Made by a program: the position numbers and the translations under genes | In this document: positions 1-10,063 of the stretch, piece by piece | Numbering within the stretch: position 1 is the first letter of the stretch | Layout: each line of letters opens with the position of its first letter | DNA from: JASLDZ01 sp965199975 | GTDB taxonomy: Bacteria; Pseudomonadota; Alphaproteobacteria; Caulobacterales; Caulobacteraceae | Length of the DNA stretch: 64,000 bases | NCBI GenBank assembly: GCA_965199975.1 | Contig: OZ241340.1 | Span: 3,100,001 to 3,164,000 of the forward strand | Direction of reading: 5' to 3' | The notes under the pieces: generated by a model | Databases searched by the model: none | Seen by the model: the letters and a program-made list of their open reading frames with translations, nothing else | Told to the model about the DNA's origin: nothing

Positions 1-440
1 GCCGCGCCTGCGATCAGGTCGTGGGCGCGCGCCTCGGTGACGGGGCGCGGCGCGGTGGGCTTCACGCGCGGGCCGCGCACCATGGCGAGCTCGGGCGAGG
101 CTATGGCGCAGCGCCGGTCGAGCCAGCGGTGCAGCGAACGTATCGCCGCCAGCGCCTGCTGCACCGAGCGGGGCTGGAGCGCGCCCTCGCCGGTCAGCGG
201 ATCGTCCTCGCGGCGCCGGGCGAGGTAGGCGCGCAACTCCTGCGCGCGCACGCCGCCGAGGTCGCGGCCACATAGGGCTTCGCCGCGGTGGCGCTCCAGA
301 AAGGCGAGCCAGCGCTCGGCTCCATGCCGATAGCTCTCGAGCGTGCGGGGGCTCGAGCGCCGCTCGTGCGCCAGCCAGCCGATCCACGCGTCGACGGCCG
401 TGCGGACGGGTTCGCCCGCGAGGTTCAGGCCGGCGACCAC
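1..440 (-). CDS. xerC: Tyrosine recombinase XerC, N-terminal part (runs off the window start)
   Basis: N-terminal 146 codons of a tyrosine recombinase that with XerD resolves chromosome dimers at dif. The visible part is the SAM-like core-binding domain: residues around WIGWLAHERRSSPRTLESY, then an Arg-rich helix and the stretch LQPRSVQQALAAIRSLHRWL, followed by the linker with RPVTEARAHDL. The catalytic R-H-R-Y domain lies outside the window. There is no ATG; the best start is GTG at 440, overlapping the end of the upstream DUF484 gene by 16 bp, so the two are probably co-transcribed. DUF484 followed by xerC is a familiar order in proteobacteria. XerC rather than XerD is inferred from that neighbour. 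Confidence 0.75.
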   Translation of the reverse strand, partial: MVAGLNLAGEPVRTAVDAWIGWLAHERRSSPRTLESYRHGAERWLAFLERHRGEALCGRDLGGVRAQELRAYLARRREDDPLTGEGALQPRSVQQALAAIRSLHRWLDRRCAIASPELAMVRGPRVKPTAPRPVTEARAHDLIAGA

Positions 441-1126
441 CGGTCGGCCGTGCGCTCCACCACCCGCGCCAAGAAGGCGACGAGCTCGGCGCCCATGTCA
501 GGGGTGAAGCCCAGCGGATCGGGCGATCCAAAGGCCAGGAGGCCGGGGCGGCCGCCGTCGCGGCCCGGCCAGGGGGCGATGCGCACCAGCGCCGAACTCT
601 TCACCTCCCCGGCGCCGGCGCCGAACAGCACCTCGGTGGCGACGGGCGCGCCGATGCGGGCGGGAGCTGGCCCCAGCAGCTGGTTGACGAAGCCGGCGGG
701 CAGGCTGCGCCAGCCGGCGGGAGCGCCGCCCTGCTCGGTGGCGAGCACCCCGCACCCGAGGTCGAAACGCGCGCGCGCGGCGCTGTCGACGCGGGCGGCG
801 AGGTCGGTGGCGTCGACGGCGTCCAAGAGGTCGACGATGGCGGCGTTGGCGGCGGTCTGCGCGCGGTAGTTGGCCTCGGCCAACGCCTCCAGTTCCTCGC
901 GCGCGCCGCGCTCGGCGTCGCGGTCGCGCTCCACCCGCGCCAGGGCGGAGGGGCCGAACTCGACCACGTTGCCGGCGCTCGGCCGCAGATTCAGCGCGGC
1001 CAGAAGCTCGGCGTCGCCGTGCACCCAGCCGGGGTTCGCCAGGATCACCGCCCGCACCGCGGGCCAGTGGCGGTAGTCGTGACGGGGCTGGGGTGCGACG
1101 CCTTGCGGCTGCGCGTACGCCGACAT
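425..1126 (-). CDS. DUF484 family protein
   Basis: Protein of 233 aa of the DUF484 family, a GAF-like fold often encoded directly upstream of xerC; its biochemical role is not established. The N-terminal segment has a helical coiled-coil-like stretch rich in Glu/Arg (about residues 55-90, RVERDRDAERGAREELEALAEAN), followed by a GAF-like half ending in ALVRIAPW and LGFTPDMGAELVAFLARVVERTADRW. The frame stays open far upstream (to 1384), but ATG at 1126 (MSAYAQPQ) is preferred, because the upstream extension would run into the sucC gene and looks non-coding. It is divergent from sucC; the roughly 136 bp between 1127 and 1262 must hold both promoters. Confidence 0.85.
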   Translation of the reverse strand: MSAYAQPQGVAPQPRHDYRHWPAVRAVILANPGWVHGDAELLAALNLRPSAGNVVEFGPSALARVERDRDAERGAREELEALAEANYRAQTAANAAIVDLLDAVDATDLAARVDSAARARFDLGCGVLATEQGGAPAGWRSLPAGFVNQLLGPAPARIGAPVATEVLFGAGAGEVKSSALVRIAPWPGRDGGRPGLLAFGSPDPLGFTPDMGAELVAFLARVVERTADRWSPA

Positions 1127-1262
1127 GCGCGAACTCTCCGGAAAGGTGAGTCCCGACTCTGTGCGCGGCGTGGTTAACGCGGGGTGGACGTAGGCTGCGG
1201 TTGCGGAGGCGAAGGCGCGTCCTCTATAGCCCGCCCGTCCGCCCCCGGAGCCCGTCACCGCC

Positions 1263-2462
1263 ATGAACATCCACGAACACCAGGCCAAGGCGGTCCTCAA
1301 GGAGTTCGGCGCGCCCGTATCTCGCGGAGAGCCGGCGACCACGCCGGAGGAGGCGCGTAAGGCGGCCGAGGCGATGGGCTCCAAGCTGTTCGTGGTGAAG
1401 AGCCAGATTCACGCCGGCGGCCGCGGCAAAGGCAAGTTCGAGGGGCTAGGTCCCGACGCGAAGGGCGGCGTACGGCTGGCCAAAAGCGCGGACGAGGTCG
1501 AGACCAACGCTCGCGAAATGCTTGGCCGTGTGCTCGTCACCCACCAGACAGGGCCGGCGGGCAAGCAGGTCAATCGCCTCTACATCGAGGAGGCGTCGGA
1601 CATCGCGCGCGAGCTCTACCTCTCGCTCCTGATCGACCGCGAGACCTCGCGTGTGGCGGTGGTGGCCTCCACCGAAGGCGGCATCGACATCGAGGAGGTG
1701 GCGCACTCCAGCCCTGAGAAGATCGTCACGATCCAGGTCGACCCGGCCACCGGCGTCATGCCCCACCACGGCCGCGCGCTGGCGGCGGCGCTGAAGCTGG
1801 AAGGCGGGCTTGCGAAAGAGGCGGCCAAGCTGCTCGGCCAGCTCCATGCCGCCTTCACGGCCAAGGACATGAGCATGCTGGAGATCAACCCGCTCATCGT
1901 CACGCAAGACCAGCACCTGCGCGTGCTGGACGCCAAGGTTTCCTTCGACGGCAACGCCCTCTTCCGCCACCCCGACATCGTGGCGCTGCGCGACGAGAGC
2001 GAGGAGGACGCCAAGGAGATCGAGGCTTCCAAGTACGGCCTGGCATACATCGCGCTCGACGGCGAGATCGGCTGCATGGTCAACGGCGCGGGCCTGGCCA
2101 TGGCCACTATGGACATCATCAAGCTGTACGGCGCCGAGCCCGCCAATTTCCTCGACGTGGGTGGCGGCGCCAGCAAGGAGAAGGTGACGGCCGCCTTCAA
2201 GATCATCACCGCCGATCCCAACGTGAAGGGCATCCTCGTCAACATCTTCGGCGGCATCATGCGCTGCGACATCATCGCGGAGGGCGTGATCGCGGCGGTG
2301 AAGGAGGTGGGGCTACAGGCTCCGCTGGTGGTGCGTCTGGAGGGTACGAACGTCGAGCAGGGCAAGGCCATCCTCAATGCCTCGGGCCTCAACATCATCG
2401 CCGCCAACGATCTGGCCGACGCGGCGGAGAAGATCGTTAAGGCCGTGAAGGAAGTCGCCTGA
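1263..2462 (+). CDS. sucC: Succinate-CoA ligase (ADP-forming) subunit beta
   Basis: Beta subunit of succinyl-CoA synthetase, which makes ATP or GTP from succinyl-CoA in the TCA cycle; cytosolic, works with SucD. The 399-aa length is normal for the alphaproteobacterial protein. The N-terminal ATP-grasp fold starts with MNIHEHQAK and has the nucleotide-binding segment VKSQIHAGGRGKG (residues 45-57). The C-terminal ligase-CoA domain contains the conserved VNIFGGIMRCDIIAEG. It is the first gene of sucC-sucD-(gap)-sucA-sucB-lpdA; sucD begins on the base after its stop, so translation is coupled. Nothing unusual in the sequence. Confidence 0.97.
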   Translation: MNIHEHQAKAVLKEFGAPVSRGEPATTPEEARKAAEAMGSKLFVVKSQIHAGGRGKGKFEGLGPDAKGGVRLAKSADEVETNAREMLGRVLVTHQTGPAGKQVNRLYIEEASDIARELYLSLLIDRETSRVAVVASTEGGIDIEEVAHSSPEKIVTIQVDPATGVMPHHGRALAAALKLEGGLAKEAAKLLGQLHAAFTAKDMSMLEINPLIVTQDQHLRVLDAKVSFDGNALFRHPDIVALRDESEEDAKEIEASKYGLAYIALDGEIGCMVNGAGLAMATMDIIKLYGAEPANFLDVGGGASKEKVTAAFKIITADPNVKGILVNIFGGIMRCDIIAEGVIAAVKEVGLQAPLVVRLEGTNVEQGKAILNASGLNIIAANDLADAAEKIVKAVKEVA

Positions 2463-3347
2463 ATGTCCGTACTCGTCGACCGCAATACCCGAGTCATCTG
2501 CCAGGGCATCACCGGCAGCCAGGGGACGTTCCACACTGAGCAGGCCGTCGCCTACGGCACGAAGATGACGGCCGGCGTCACGCCCGGAAAGGGCGGCCAG
2601 ACCGCGGTGGGCTTGCCGGTGTTCGACACCGTGCTGGAGGCCAAGGAGCAGGCGGGCGCCGACGCCAGCGTCATCTACGTGCCGCCGCCCTTCGCCGCCG
2701 ACTCGATCCTCGAGGCCATCGACGCGGAGATTTCGCTCATCGTGTGCATCACCGAGGGCATCCCGGTCGAGGACATGGTGAAGGTCAAGCGCTCGCTCTC
2801 GGGCTCCAGGTCACGGCTGATCGGACCCAACTGCCCAGGCGTGCTCACGCCCGACCAGTGCAAGATCGGCATCATGCCGGGCAACATCTTCAAGGCGGGC
2901 TCGGTGGGCGTCGTCTCACGCTCCGGCACGCTGACCTACGAGGCGGTGTTCCAGACCACCAACGCCGGCCTGGGCCAGACCACCGCGGTGGGTATCGGCG
3001 GCGACCCTGTGAAGGGCACCGAGTTCATCGACGTCTTGGAGATGTTCTTGGGTGACGAGGCCACCAAGTCGATCATCATGATCGGCGAGATCGGCGGCGC
3101 GGCCGAGGAAGACGCGGCGCAATTCATCATCGATGAGGCCAGGCGTGGGCGCAAAAAACCCATGGCGGGCTTCATCGCCGGGCGCACCGCCCCAGCCGGG
3201 CGCACCATGGGCCATGCCGGCGCCATCGTCTCGGGCGGCAAGGGCGATGCGGACTCCAAGATCGCCGCGATGGAGCGGGCCGGGGTCAAGGTCAGCCCTT
3301 CGCCGGCTGCGCTGGGCGAGACGCTGCTGGCGGCGCTCAAGGGCTGA
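2463..3347 (+). CDS. sucD: Succinate-CoA ligase subunit alpha
   Basis: Alpha subunit of succinyl-CoA synthetase, carrying the CoA-binding Rossmann domain and the histidine that is phosphorylated in catalysis. Visible landmarks are QGITGSQGTFHTEQA (residues 14-28), the CoA-binding PPPFAADSILEA, the GPNCPGVLTP loop, and the active-site segment TMGHAGAIVSGGKG with the phospho-His at about residue 251. Length is 294 aa, as usual. It starts immediately after the sucC stop codon. A stem-loop follows within 15 bp of its stop, before sucA. Confidence 0.97.
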   Translation: MSVLVDRNTRVICQGITGSQGTFHTEQAVAYGTKMTAGVTPGKGGQTAVGLPVFDTVLEAKEQAGADASVIYVPPPFAADSILEAIDAEISLIVCITEGIPVEDMVKVKRSLSGSRSRLIGPNCPGVLTPDQCKIGIMPGNIFKAGSVGVVSRSGTLTYEAVFQTTNAGLGQTTAVGIGGDPVKGTEFIDVLEMFLGDEATKSIIMIGEIGGAAEEDAAQFIIDEARRGRKKPMAGFIAGRTAPAGRTMGHAGAIVSGGKGDADSKIAAMERAGVKVSPSPAALGETLLAALKG

Positions 3348-3359
3348 GCCGCGCCGTCA

Positions 3360-3381
3360 ACGCGCCGTTCACGCGGCGCGT
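3360..3381. terminator. Stem-loop between sucD and sucA
   Basis: Perfect 8-bp inverted repeat ACGCGCCG/CGGCGCGT with a 6-base loop, enclosed by a second pairing CTGAGC (3344-3349) with GCTCAG (3382-3387). There is no T-run, so it is not a classical intrinsic terminator. It could attenuate or process the transcript between sucCD and sucAB, or be fortuitous in G+C-rich DNA. Confidence 0.3.
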
Positions 3382-3510
3382 GCTCAGAGCCTGGGCGCGC
3401 GCACGTCGGGTGGATTAGGGGGAGGACTTCGGCGCCCCGCCACCCTATATGACGGCCGCGTCCGGCCAAGCGCGCGAATGTCGCCGGACGCCAGCTAAGG
3501 TGCACCGACG

Positions 3511-6492
3511 ATGGCGGACGACTCCGGGCGGATCACGCAGCAGCTTTCCGAGACGGCCTTCCTCTACGGCGGCGATGCGGCGTTCTTGGAGGACCTTTAC
3601 GCTCGCTACGCCACGCAGCCGGCCAGCGTGCCAGCCGACTGGCGCGCCTATTTCGACGCGCTGCACGAACAGCCCAAGGCCATTGCAGCCGCCGCGGTCG
3701 ACCCCAGTTGGTCGCGTCCAGCCGCCGCCGCGGCCGCGCGCCCCGATTGGATGAGCGCGCTCGACGGCCTGTGGCCGGCGGTGGAAGCCAAGGTGGGGGC
3801 GGGCATTAAGGCCAGGGCCGAAGCGGCCGGCGGCGGGGCCGCTTCGCCCGAGGCGGTGCGCGCCGCGACGCTCGATTCGGTGCGCGCCATCATGATGATC
3901 CGCGCCTACCGTATCCGCGGGCACCTGGCTGCGAACCTCGACCCCCTCAGCCTGTCGCCGCGCGGCGACACCTCCGAACTCGATCCCGCCACCTACGGCT
4001 TCGCCGACAGCGACGTCGACCGGTCGATCTTCCTCGATTTCGTCTTGGGGCTGGAGACGGCCACCATCCGCGAGATCGTCGCCATACTGCAGCGCACCTA
4101 CTGCGGCACGGTGGGTGTGCAGTACATGCACATCTCCGACCCCGAGCAGAAGGCGTGGATCCAGGAGCGGATCGAGGGCAAGGACAAGGAGATAACCTTC
4201 ACCGCGGAAGGCAAGATCGCCATCCTCAGGAAGCTGATCGAGGCCGAGGGCTTCGAGCGCTTCCTGCATAAGCGCTTCCCCGGCACCAAGCGCTTCGGGC
4301 TGGACGGCGGCGAGGCGCTGGTGCCGGCCATGGAGCAGGTGATCAAGCGTGGCGGCGCGCTCGGGGTTGACGAGATCGTCATCGGCATGCCCCACCGCGG
4401 GCGGCTCAACGTGCTCGCCGCGGTGATGGGCAAGCCTTACGAGGTGATTTTCCACGAGTTCCAGGGCGGCTCGTCGGTGCCGTCCGACATCGGCGGCTCG
4501 GGCGATGTGAAGTACCACCTGGGCGCCTCGTCGAACCGCGAGTTCGACGGCAACCGCGTGCACCTGTCGCTGACCGCCAACCCCTCGCACCTCGAGATCG
4601 TCAATCCAGTGGTCATCGGCAAGGCGCGCGCCAAGCAGACCTTCGACAAACGCGAAGACCCCGGCTGCACCGGCTCCAAGGTGCTGCCGCTGGTGCTGCA
4701 CGGCGACGCCGCCTTCGCTGGGCAGGGCGTGGTCGCGGAATGCTTCATGCTGTCGGGCATCGAGGGATACGAGACCGCGGGCACGCTGCATTTCATCGTC
4801 AACAACCAGATCGGTTTCACCACCAGCCCGCAGTTCAGCCGCAGCTCGCCCTATCCCAGCGACACCGCGCTCATGGTTGAGGCGCCGATCCTGCATTGTA
4901 ATGGCGACGATCCGGAGGCGGTGGTGTTTTGCGCCAAGGTGGCGGCCGAATACCGGCAGGAGTTTAAGCACGATGTGGTGGTGGACATGTTCTGCTATCG
5001 CCGCTTCGGCCACAACGAGGGCGACGACCCGACCTTCACCCAGCCGTTGATGTACGCCAAGATCAAAGGGCAACCCTCCACCCGCGAGATCTACACGCAG
5101 CGGCTGATCAAGGAGGGTGTCGCGACGGCCGAGCAGGTAGACGCCATGCTGGCCGATTTCGAGACCTACCTCGGCGCCCAGTTCGACGCTGGCAAGGACT
5201 ACACGCCGGAGAAGGCCGACTGGCTCGACGGCAAGTGGAAGGGCTTGGCCGCCGCGCAGGAGGCCGGCCCAGGATACACCGCCGCGCCCCTGCAGAAGCT
5301 GCGCGACCTCGGCTTGAAGATGACGGCCATCCCCGAGGACGTGAACATCCACAAGACGCTCAAGAGGGTGATCGACGGCCGTCGCGAAGCGATCGAGAGC
5401 GGGGAAAACCTTGACTGGTCGACAGGCGAATCGCTCGCCTTCGCAACCCTGCTCGACGAAGGCACTCCCGTGCGCCTGTCCGGCCAGGACAGCGTGCGCG
5501 GCACCTTCAGCCAGCGCCACTCGGCGGTGATCGACCAGGTCGACGAGCGCCGCTACGTGCCGCTTCAGCACCTGCGGCCCGGCCAGGCGCGCTTCGAGGC
5601 GATCGACTCGGCGTTGTCGGAAGAGGCGGTGCTGGGTTTCGAGTACGGCTACACCCTCGCCGACCCGGACACGCTGGTGATGTGGGAAGCCCAGTTCGGC
5701 GATTTCGCCAACGGCGCCCAGGTGCTGGTCGACCAGTTCATCTCCTCGGGCGAGCGCAAGTGGCTGCGCATGAGCGGCCTCGTGATGCTGTTGCCGCACG
5801 GATACGAGGGCCAGGGCCCCGAGCACAGCTCCGCGCGTTTGGAGCGCTACCTGCAGATGTGCGCGGAGGACAACATGCAGGTGTGCAACCTCACGACGCC
5901 CGCGAACTACTTCCACGCCCTGCGCCGGCAGGTGAAGCGGCCGTTCCGCAAGCCGCTGGTGATCATGACGCCGAAAAGCCTACTGCGGCACAAGAAGGCG
6001 GTCTCGTCGCTGTCCGACATGGCCGAGGGATCGGCCTTCCACCGCGTGCTCTGGGATGACGCCCAGCCGCGCGAAGGGCGCACGGGCGCGCCGAAGACCT
6101 CGCTCACGCTCAGGCCCGACGGCGAGATCAAGCGCGTGCTGATCTGCTCAGGCAAGGTCTATTACGACCTCCTCGATCGGCGCGAGACCAATGGGCGCGA
6201 CGACGTCTACATTCTGCGACTTGAGCAGTTCTATCCGTGGCCCATGCAGTCCATGCGCAAGGAGTTGGCGCGCTTCGCCAACGCGGAGCTGATCTGGGTG
6301 CAGGAGGAGCCGAAGAACATGGGCGGCTGGAGCTTCGTCGATCCCTGGATGGAACTGACGCTGGAGCGCACCGCCACGCTCTCCAAGCGCGCCCGCTATG
6401 TCGGCCGTCCCGCCTCGGCCTCCACCGCCGCCGGCATCGCCAGCCGCCACGCCTACGAACTGGACGTCTTCCTCACCGACGCCTTCGCCTGA
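3511..6492 (+). CDS. sucA: 2-oxoglutarate dehydrogenase E1 component
   Basis: Thiamine-diphosphate-dependent E1 of the 2-oxoglutarate dehydrogenase complex; decarboxylates 2-oxoglutarate and transfers the succinyl group to the lipoyl arm of SucB. Length 993 aa, normal for the family. The N-terminus has the E1-specific targeting segment (FLYGGDAAFLEDLYARYATQP). The TPP domain shows GMPHRGRLNVLA (about residues 292-303), HGDAAFAGQG (about 396-405) and the NNQIGFTT signature, and the C-terminal transketolase half has QEEPKNMGGW. It lies in the suc operon with sucB 28 bp downstream. It needs TPP, whose pyrimidine moiety is made by the ThiC encoded near 60 kb. Confidence 0.97.
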   Translation: MADDSGRITQQLSETAFLYGGDAAFLEDLYARYATQPASVPADWRAYFDALHEQPKAIAAAAVDPSWSRPAAAAAARPDWMSALDGLWPAVEAKVGAGIKARAEAAGGGAASPEAVRAATLDSVRAIMMIRAYRIRGHLAANLDPLSLSPRGDTSELDPATYGFADSDVDRSIFLDFVLGLETATIREIVAILQRTYCGTVGVQYMHISDPEQKAWIQERIEGKDKEITFTAEGKIAILRKLIEAEGFERFLHKRFPGTKRFGLDGGEALVPAMEQVIKRGGALGVDEIVIGMPHRGRLNVLAAVMGKPYEVIFHEFQGGSSVPSDIGGSGDVKYHLGASSNREFDGNRVHLSLTANPSHLEIVNPVVIGKARAKQTFDKREDPGCTGSKVLPLVLHGDAAFAGQGVVAECFMLSGIEGYETAGTLHFIVNNQIGFTTSPQFSRSSPYPSDTALMVEAPILHCNGDDPEAVVFCAKVAAEYRQEFKHDVVVDMFCYRRFGHNEGDDPTFTQPLMYAKIKGQPSTREIYTQRLIKEGVATAEQVDAMLADFETYLGAQFDAGKDYTPEKADWLDGKWKGLAAAQEAGPGYTAAPLQKLRDLGLKMTAIPEDVNIHKTLKRVIDGRREAIESGENLDWSTGESLAFATLLDEGTPVRLSGQDSVRGTFSQRHSAVIDQVDERRYVPLQHLRPGQARFEAIDSALSEEAVLGFEYGYTLADPDTLVMWEAQFGDFANGAQVLVDQFISSGERKWLRMSGLVMLLPHGYEGQGPEHSSARLERYLQMCAEDNMQVCNLTTPANYFHALRRQVKRPFRKPLVIMTPKSLLRHKKAVSSLSDMAEGSAFHRVLWDDAQPREGRTGAPKTSLTLRPDGEIKRVLICSGKVYYDLLDRRETNGRDDVYILRLEQFYPWPMQSMRKELARFANAELIWVQEEPKNMGGWSFVDPWMELTLERTATLSKRARYVGRPASASTAAGIASRHAYELDVFLTDAFA

Positions 6493-6520
6493 CCCCCGAC
6501 CTTAGGACCCGCCCGACCCA

Positions 6521-7804
6521 ATGGCCTCCACCACCGCCGCCGCCAAGCCCGCCGACGCCGCCGTCGACGTCACAGTGCCCGTGATGGGCGAGAGCGTGTC
6601 GGAAGGCACGGTCGGGACCTGGACCAAGAAGGCCGGCGACAAGGTGAAGCGCGACGAGGTGCTCGTCGAGATCGAGACGGACAAGGTGGCGATCGAGGTT
6701 TCCGCCGCGGCCGATGGCGTGTTGAGCGAAATTCTCGCCAAGGACGGCGACACCGTCACCCCCAATCAGGTCATCGCGCGGATCGGCAGCACCTCGAGCG
6801 GCGGGGTGCCGCCCAAGGAGCAGCCCTCCGGTGCGGGCGAGCAGACCCCGGCCAACGAACCGCCCGCCGCCCAGCAGGGGCCGACGCCCGCGGGCGCGCC
6901 GCTCGCGCCCTCGGTGCAGCGAATCGTGACTGAAAATAAGCTCGACCCCTCGCAGATCGGCGGCTCGGGCAAAGACGGACGCATAACCAAGGGAGACGCC
7001 CTGCAGGCGGCCTCCGGCGGCGGCGGCGCGCAGGCCAAGGCGCCGGCGCCTGCCGCTCCCACCCCGCAGGTGCAGGCCTCCGCCGACGCTCCGCGCGCCG
7101 AGCGGCCCAACGAGGAGCGGGTGCGCATGTCGCGCCTGCGCCAGACAATCGCGCGCCGCCTCAAGGAGTCGCAGGCCACCGCCGCCCAGCTCACCACCTT
7201 TAACGAGGTGGACATGAGCGCGATCATGGCGCTGCGCACCGAGTACAAGGATATGTTCGAGAAGAAGCACGGCGTGAAGCTCGGTTTCATGAGCGTCTTC
7301 ACCAAGGCGGTGGTGCACGCGCTGAAGGAAGTGCCCGCCGTCAACGCCGAGATCGATGGTCAGGACCTGATCTATAAGAACCACTACGATATCGGCGTGG
7401 CCGTCGGCACCGAGAAGGGCCTGGTCGTGCCGGTCGTACGCGACGCCGACCAGCTCAGCCTGGCGGGCGTAGAGAAGGCCATCGGCGCGCTCGGCAAGAA
7501 GGCGCGCGATGGCCAGCTGGCCATGGACGACCTGCAGGGCGGCACCTTCACGATCACCAACGGCGGCATCTACGGCTCGTTGATGTCTACGCCAATCCTC
7601 AACATCCCGCAGGCCGGCATCCTGGGCATGCACAACATCGTGCAGCGCCCCATAGCGGTGGACGGCAGGGTGGAAATCCACCCGATGATGTACCTGGCGC
7701 TGAGCTACGACCACCGTATCGTCGACGGCAAGGAGGCCGTGACCTTCCTTGTCGCCGTGAAGAACGCGGTTGAGGATCCAAAGCGGCTCCTGCTCGACGT
7801 GTGA
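6521..7804 (+). CDS. sucB: Dihydrolipoyllysine-residue succinyltransferase (E2 of 2-oxoglutarate dehydrogenase)
   Basis: E2 core of the 2-oxoglutarate dehydrogenase complex. Domains in order: one lipoyl domain (about residues 12-88) with the lipoylated Lys in ETDKVA near residue 54; an Ala/Pro-rich linker; the peripheral subunit-binding domain with APSVQRIVTENKLDPSQI (about 128-165); a second flexible linker; and the acyltransferase domain with the catalytic YDHRIVDG near residue 396. The 427-aa length is typical. It follows sucA closely. Its E3 partner lpdA would normally come next, but here a vapBC module sits between them. Confidence 0.97.
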   Translation: MASTTAAAKPADAAVDVTVPVMGESVSEGTVGTWTKKAGDKVKRDEVLVEIETDKVAIEVSAAADGVLSEILAKDGDTVTPNQVIARIGSTSSGGVPPKEQPSGAGEQTPANEPPAAQQGPTPAGAPLAPSVQRIVTENKLDPSQIGGSGKDGRITKGDALQAASGGGGAQAKAPAPAAPTPQVQASADAPRAERPNEERVRMSRLRQTIARRLKESQATAAQLTTFNEVDMSAIMALRTEYKDMFEKKHGVKLGFMSVFTKAVVHALKEVPAVNAEIDGQDLIYKNHYDIGVAVGTEKGLVVPVVRDADQLSLAGVEKAIGALGKKARDGQLAMDDLQGGTFTITNGGIYGSLMSTPILNIPQAGILGMHNIVQRPIAVDGRVEIHPMMYLALSYDHRIVDGKEAVTFLVAVKNAVEDPKRLLLDV

Positions 7805-7828
7805 AGCTTGCGCTGCCGCATCGGGCCT

Positions 7829-7851
7829 CGTATCTACAGGTCGTAGATACG
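7829..7851. promoter_or_regulatory. Palindromic VapBC operator
   Basis: Perfect inverted repeat CGTATCTAC-AGGTC-GTAGATACG (9-bp arms, 5-bp spacer) ending 10 bp before the vapB start codon. The position and symmetry are what is expected for the site where the VapB-VapC complex represses its own operon; the binding itself is inferred. The arms are noticeably A+T-richer than the surroundings. No other copy was noticed in the window. Confidence 0.75.
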
Positions 7852-7861
7852 GGAGCGATCG

Positions 7862-8119
7862 ATGGCTGACGATCTCGTTGTCGAGTCGCGCGCCAAGCTG
7901 TTCAGCCATGGGGGCAGTCAGGCCGTGCGCCTGCCCAAAGCGTTCCGCTTCGAGGGCCGCGAAGTGCGCGTCCGCAAGGACGGAGACAGGGTGATCCTCG
8001 AGCCGATCATGCGCGACTGGGACGCCTTCTGGGCCAGGTTGGACGCGATCTGCGAGGAACCCTTTCCGGAACGGCCGCTGCAGCTGCGAATGGAGCCGCT
8101 GTTGAGCTGCGACGACTGA
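7862..8119 (+). CDS. vapB: VapB-type antitoxin (AbrB/MazE-like DNA-binding)
   Basis: Antitoxin of 85 aa. The N-terminal swapped-hairpin AbrB/SpoVT domain is clear (KLFSHGGSQAVRLPKAFRFEG, about residues 11-31, then VRVRKDGDRVILEP). The C-terminal tail MRDWDAFWARLDAI is the type of segment that wraps around VapC. By family analogy it neutralises VapC and, as a VapBC complex, represses the operon through the palindrome just upstream. Its stop codon overlaps the vapC start by one base (TGATG). Inserted between sucB and lpdA. Confidence 0.9.
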   Translation: MADDLVVESRAKLFSHGGSQAVRLPKAFRFEGREVRVRKDGDRVILEPIMRDWDAFWARLDAICEEPFPERPLQLRMEPLLSCDD

Positions 8120-8568
8120 TGCTCGCCCTCGACACCAATGTCGTCGTCGCCGTGCTGCGCGGATGCAGGCCGCATCTGCGGGCGCTCCTGAGCGCGGCGG
8201 CGAACGGTGGCGAACCGATCATCGTCTCCGCGCTCGTGCTGCGGGAGCTCGCATTCGGTGCGCTGGTCAGTGCGCGGCCCGACGTTCAGTTGACCCGGCT
8301 CGACGAATTCCTGGACGCCTATACGATCGAGCCCTTCACCGCCGCCGATGCGCTCGCTGCAGCGCGGGTTCAAGCCGATCTGCAGCGGCGCGGCTCGCCC
8401 ATCCAGGATGTGGACGTGCTGATCGCTGGCCACGCCGTTTCACGCGGCTGGACGCTCGTCACGGCGAACGTCCGCGACTTCATTCGGATCGAAGAGCTGG
8501 CGCTCCTCGACTGGTCCGACCCCGACGAGCCTCGCGCCTACGGGCGCCCCGCCGCCGCACCGCGCTGA
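8119..8568 (+). CDS. vapC: VapC-type PIN-domain toxin (ribonuclease)
   Basis: PIN-domain ribonuclease toxin of 149 aa. The acidic metal-binding residues are in the expected places: Asp5 in LALDTN, Glu43 in LRELAFG, Asp97/Asp99 in QDVDVLIAGHA, and Asp120 in TANVRDF. VapC toxins typically cleave tRNA or rRNA; the target here cannot be read from sequence. It overlaps vapB by one base. The C-terminus is longer than in many VapCs (PDEPRAYGRPAAAPR). The lpdA start lies 10 bp downstream, so lpdA is probably transcribed in part from the vapBC promoter or by read-through. Confidence 0.9.
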   Translation: MLALDTNVVVAVLRGCRPHLRALLSAAANGGEPIIVSALVLRELAFGALVSARPDVQLTRLDEFLDAYTIEPFTAADALAAARVQADLQRRGSPIQDVDVLIAGHAVSRGWTLVTANVRDFIRIEELALLDWSDPDEPRAYGRPAAAPR

Positions 8569-8578
8569 AGGATGCAAG

Positions 8579-9979
<1,401 letters not shown>

Positions 9980-10063
9980 ACGCACGCGCCTGAGAATGTG
10001 ATTGCGAGGCGTTCGCACTTCTGTCAGCCTGCGACCCAGGTTGGCCGATCCGGAGCGCCGCGC

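Noticed and set aside
3445..5916. 823-codon minus-strand frame opposite sucA
   Set aside because: Low-complexity Arg/His/Leu product with no recognisable motif; sucA on the other strand is unambiguous.
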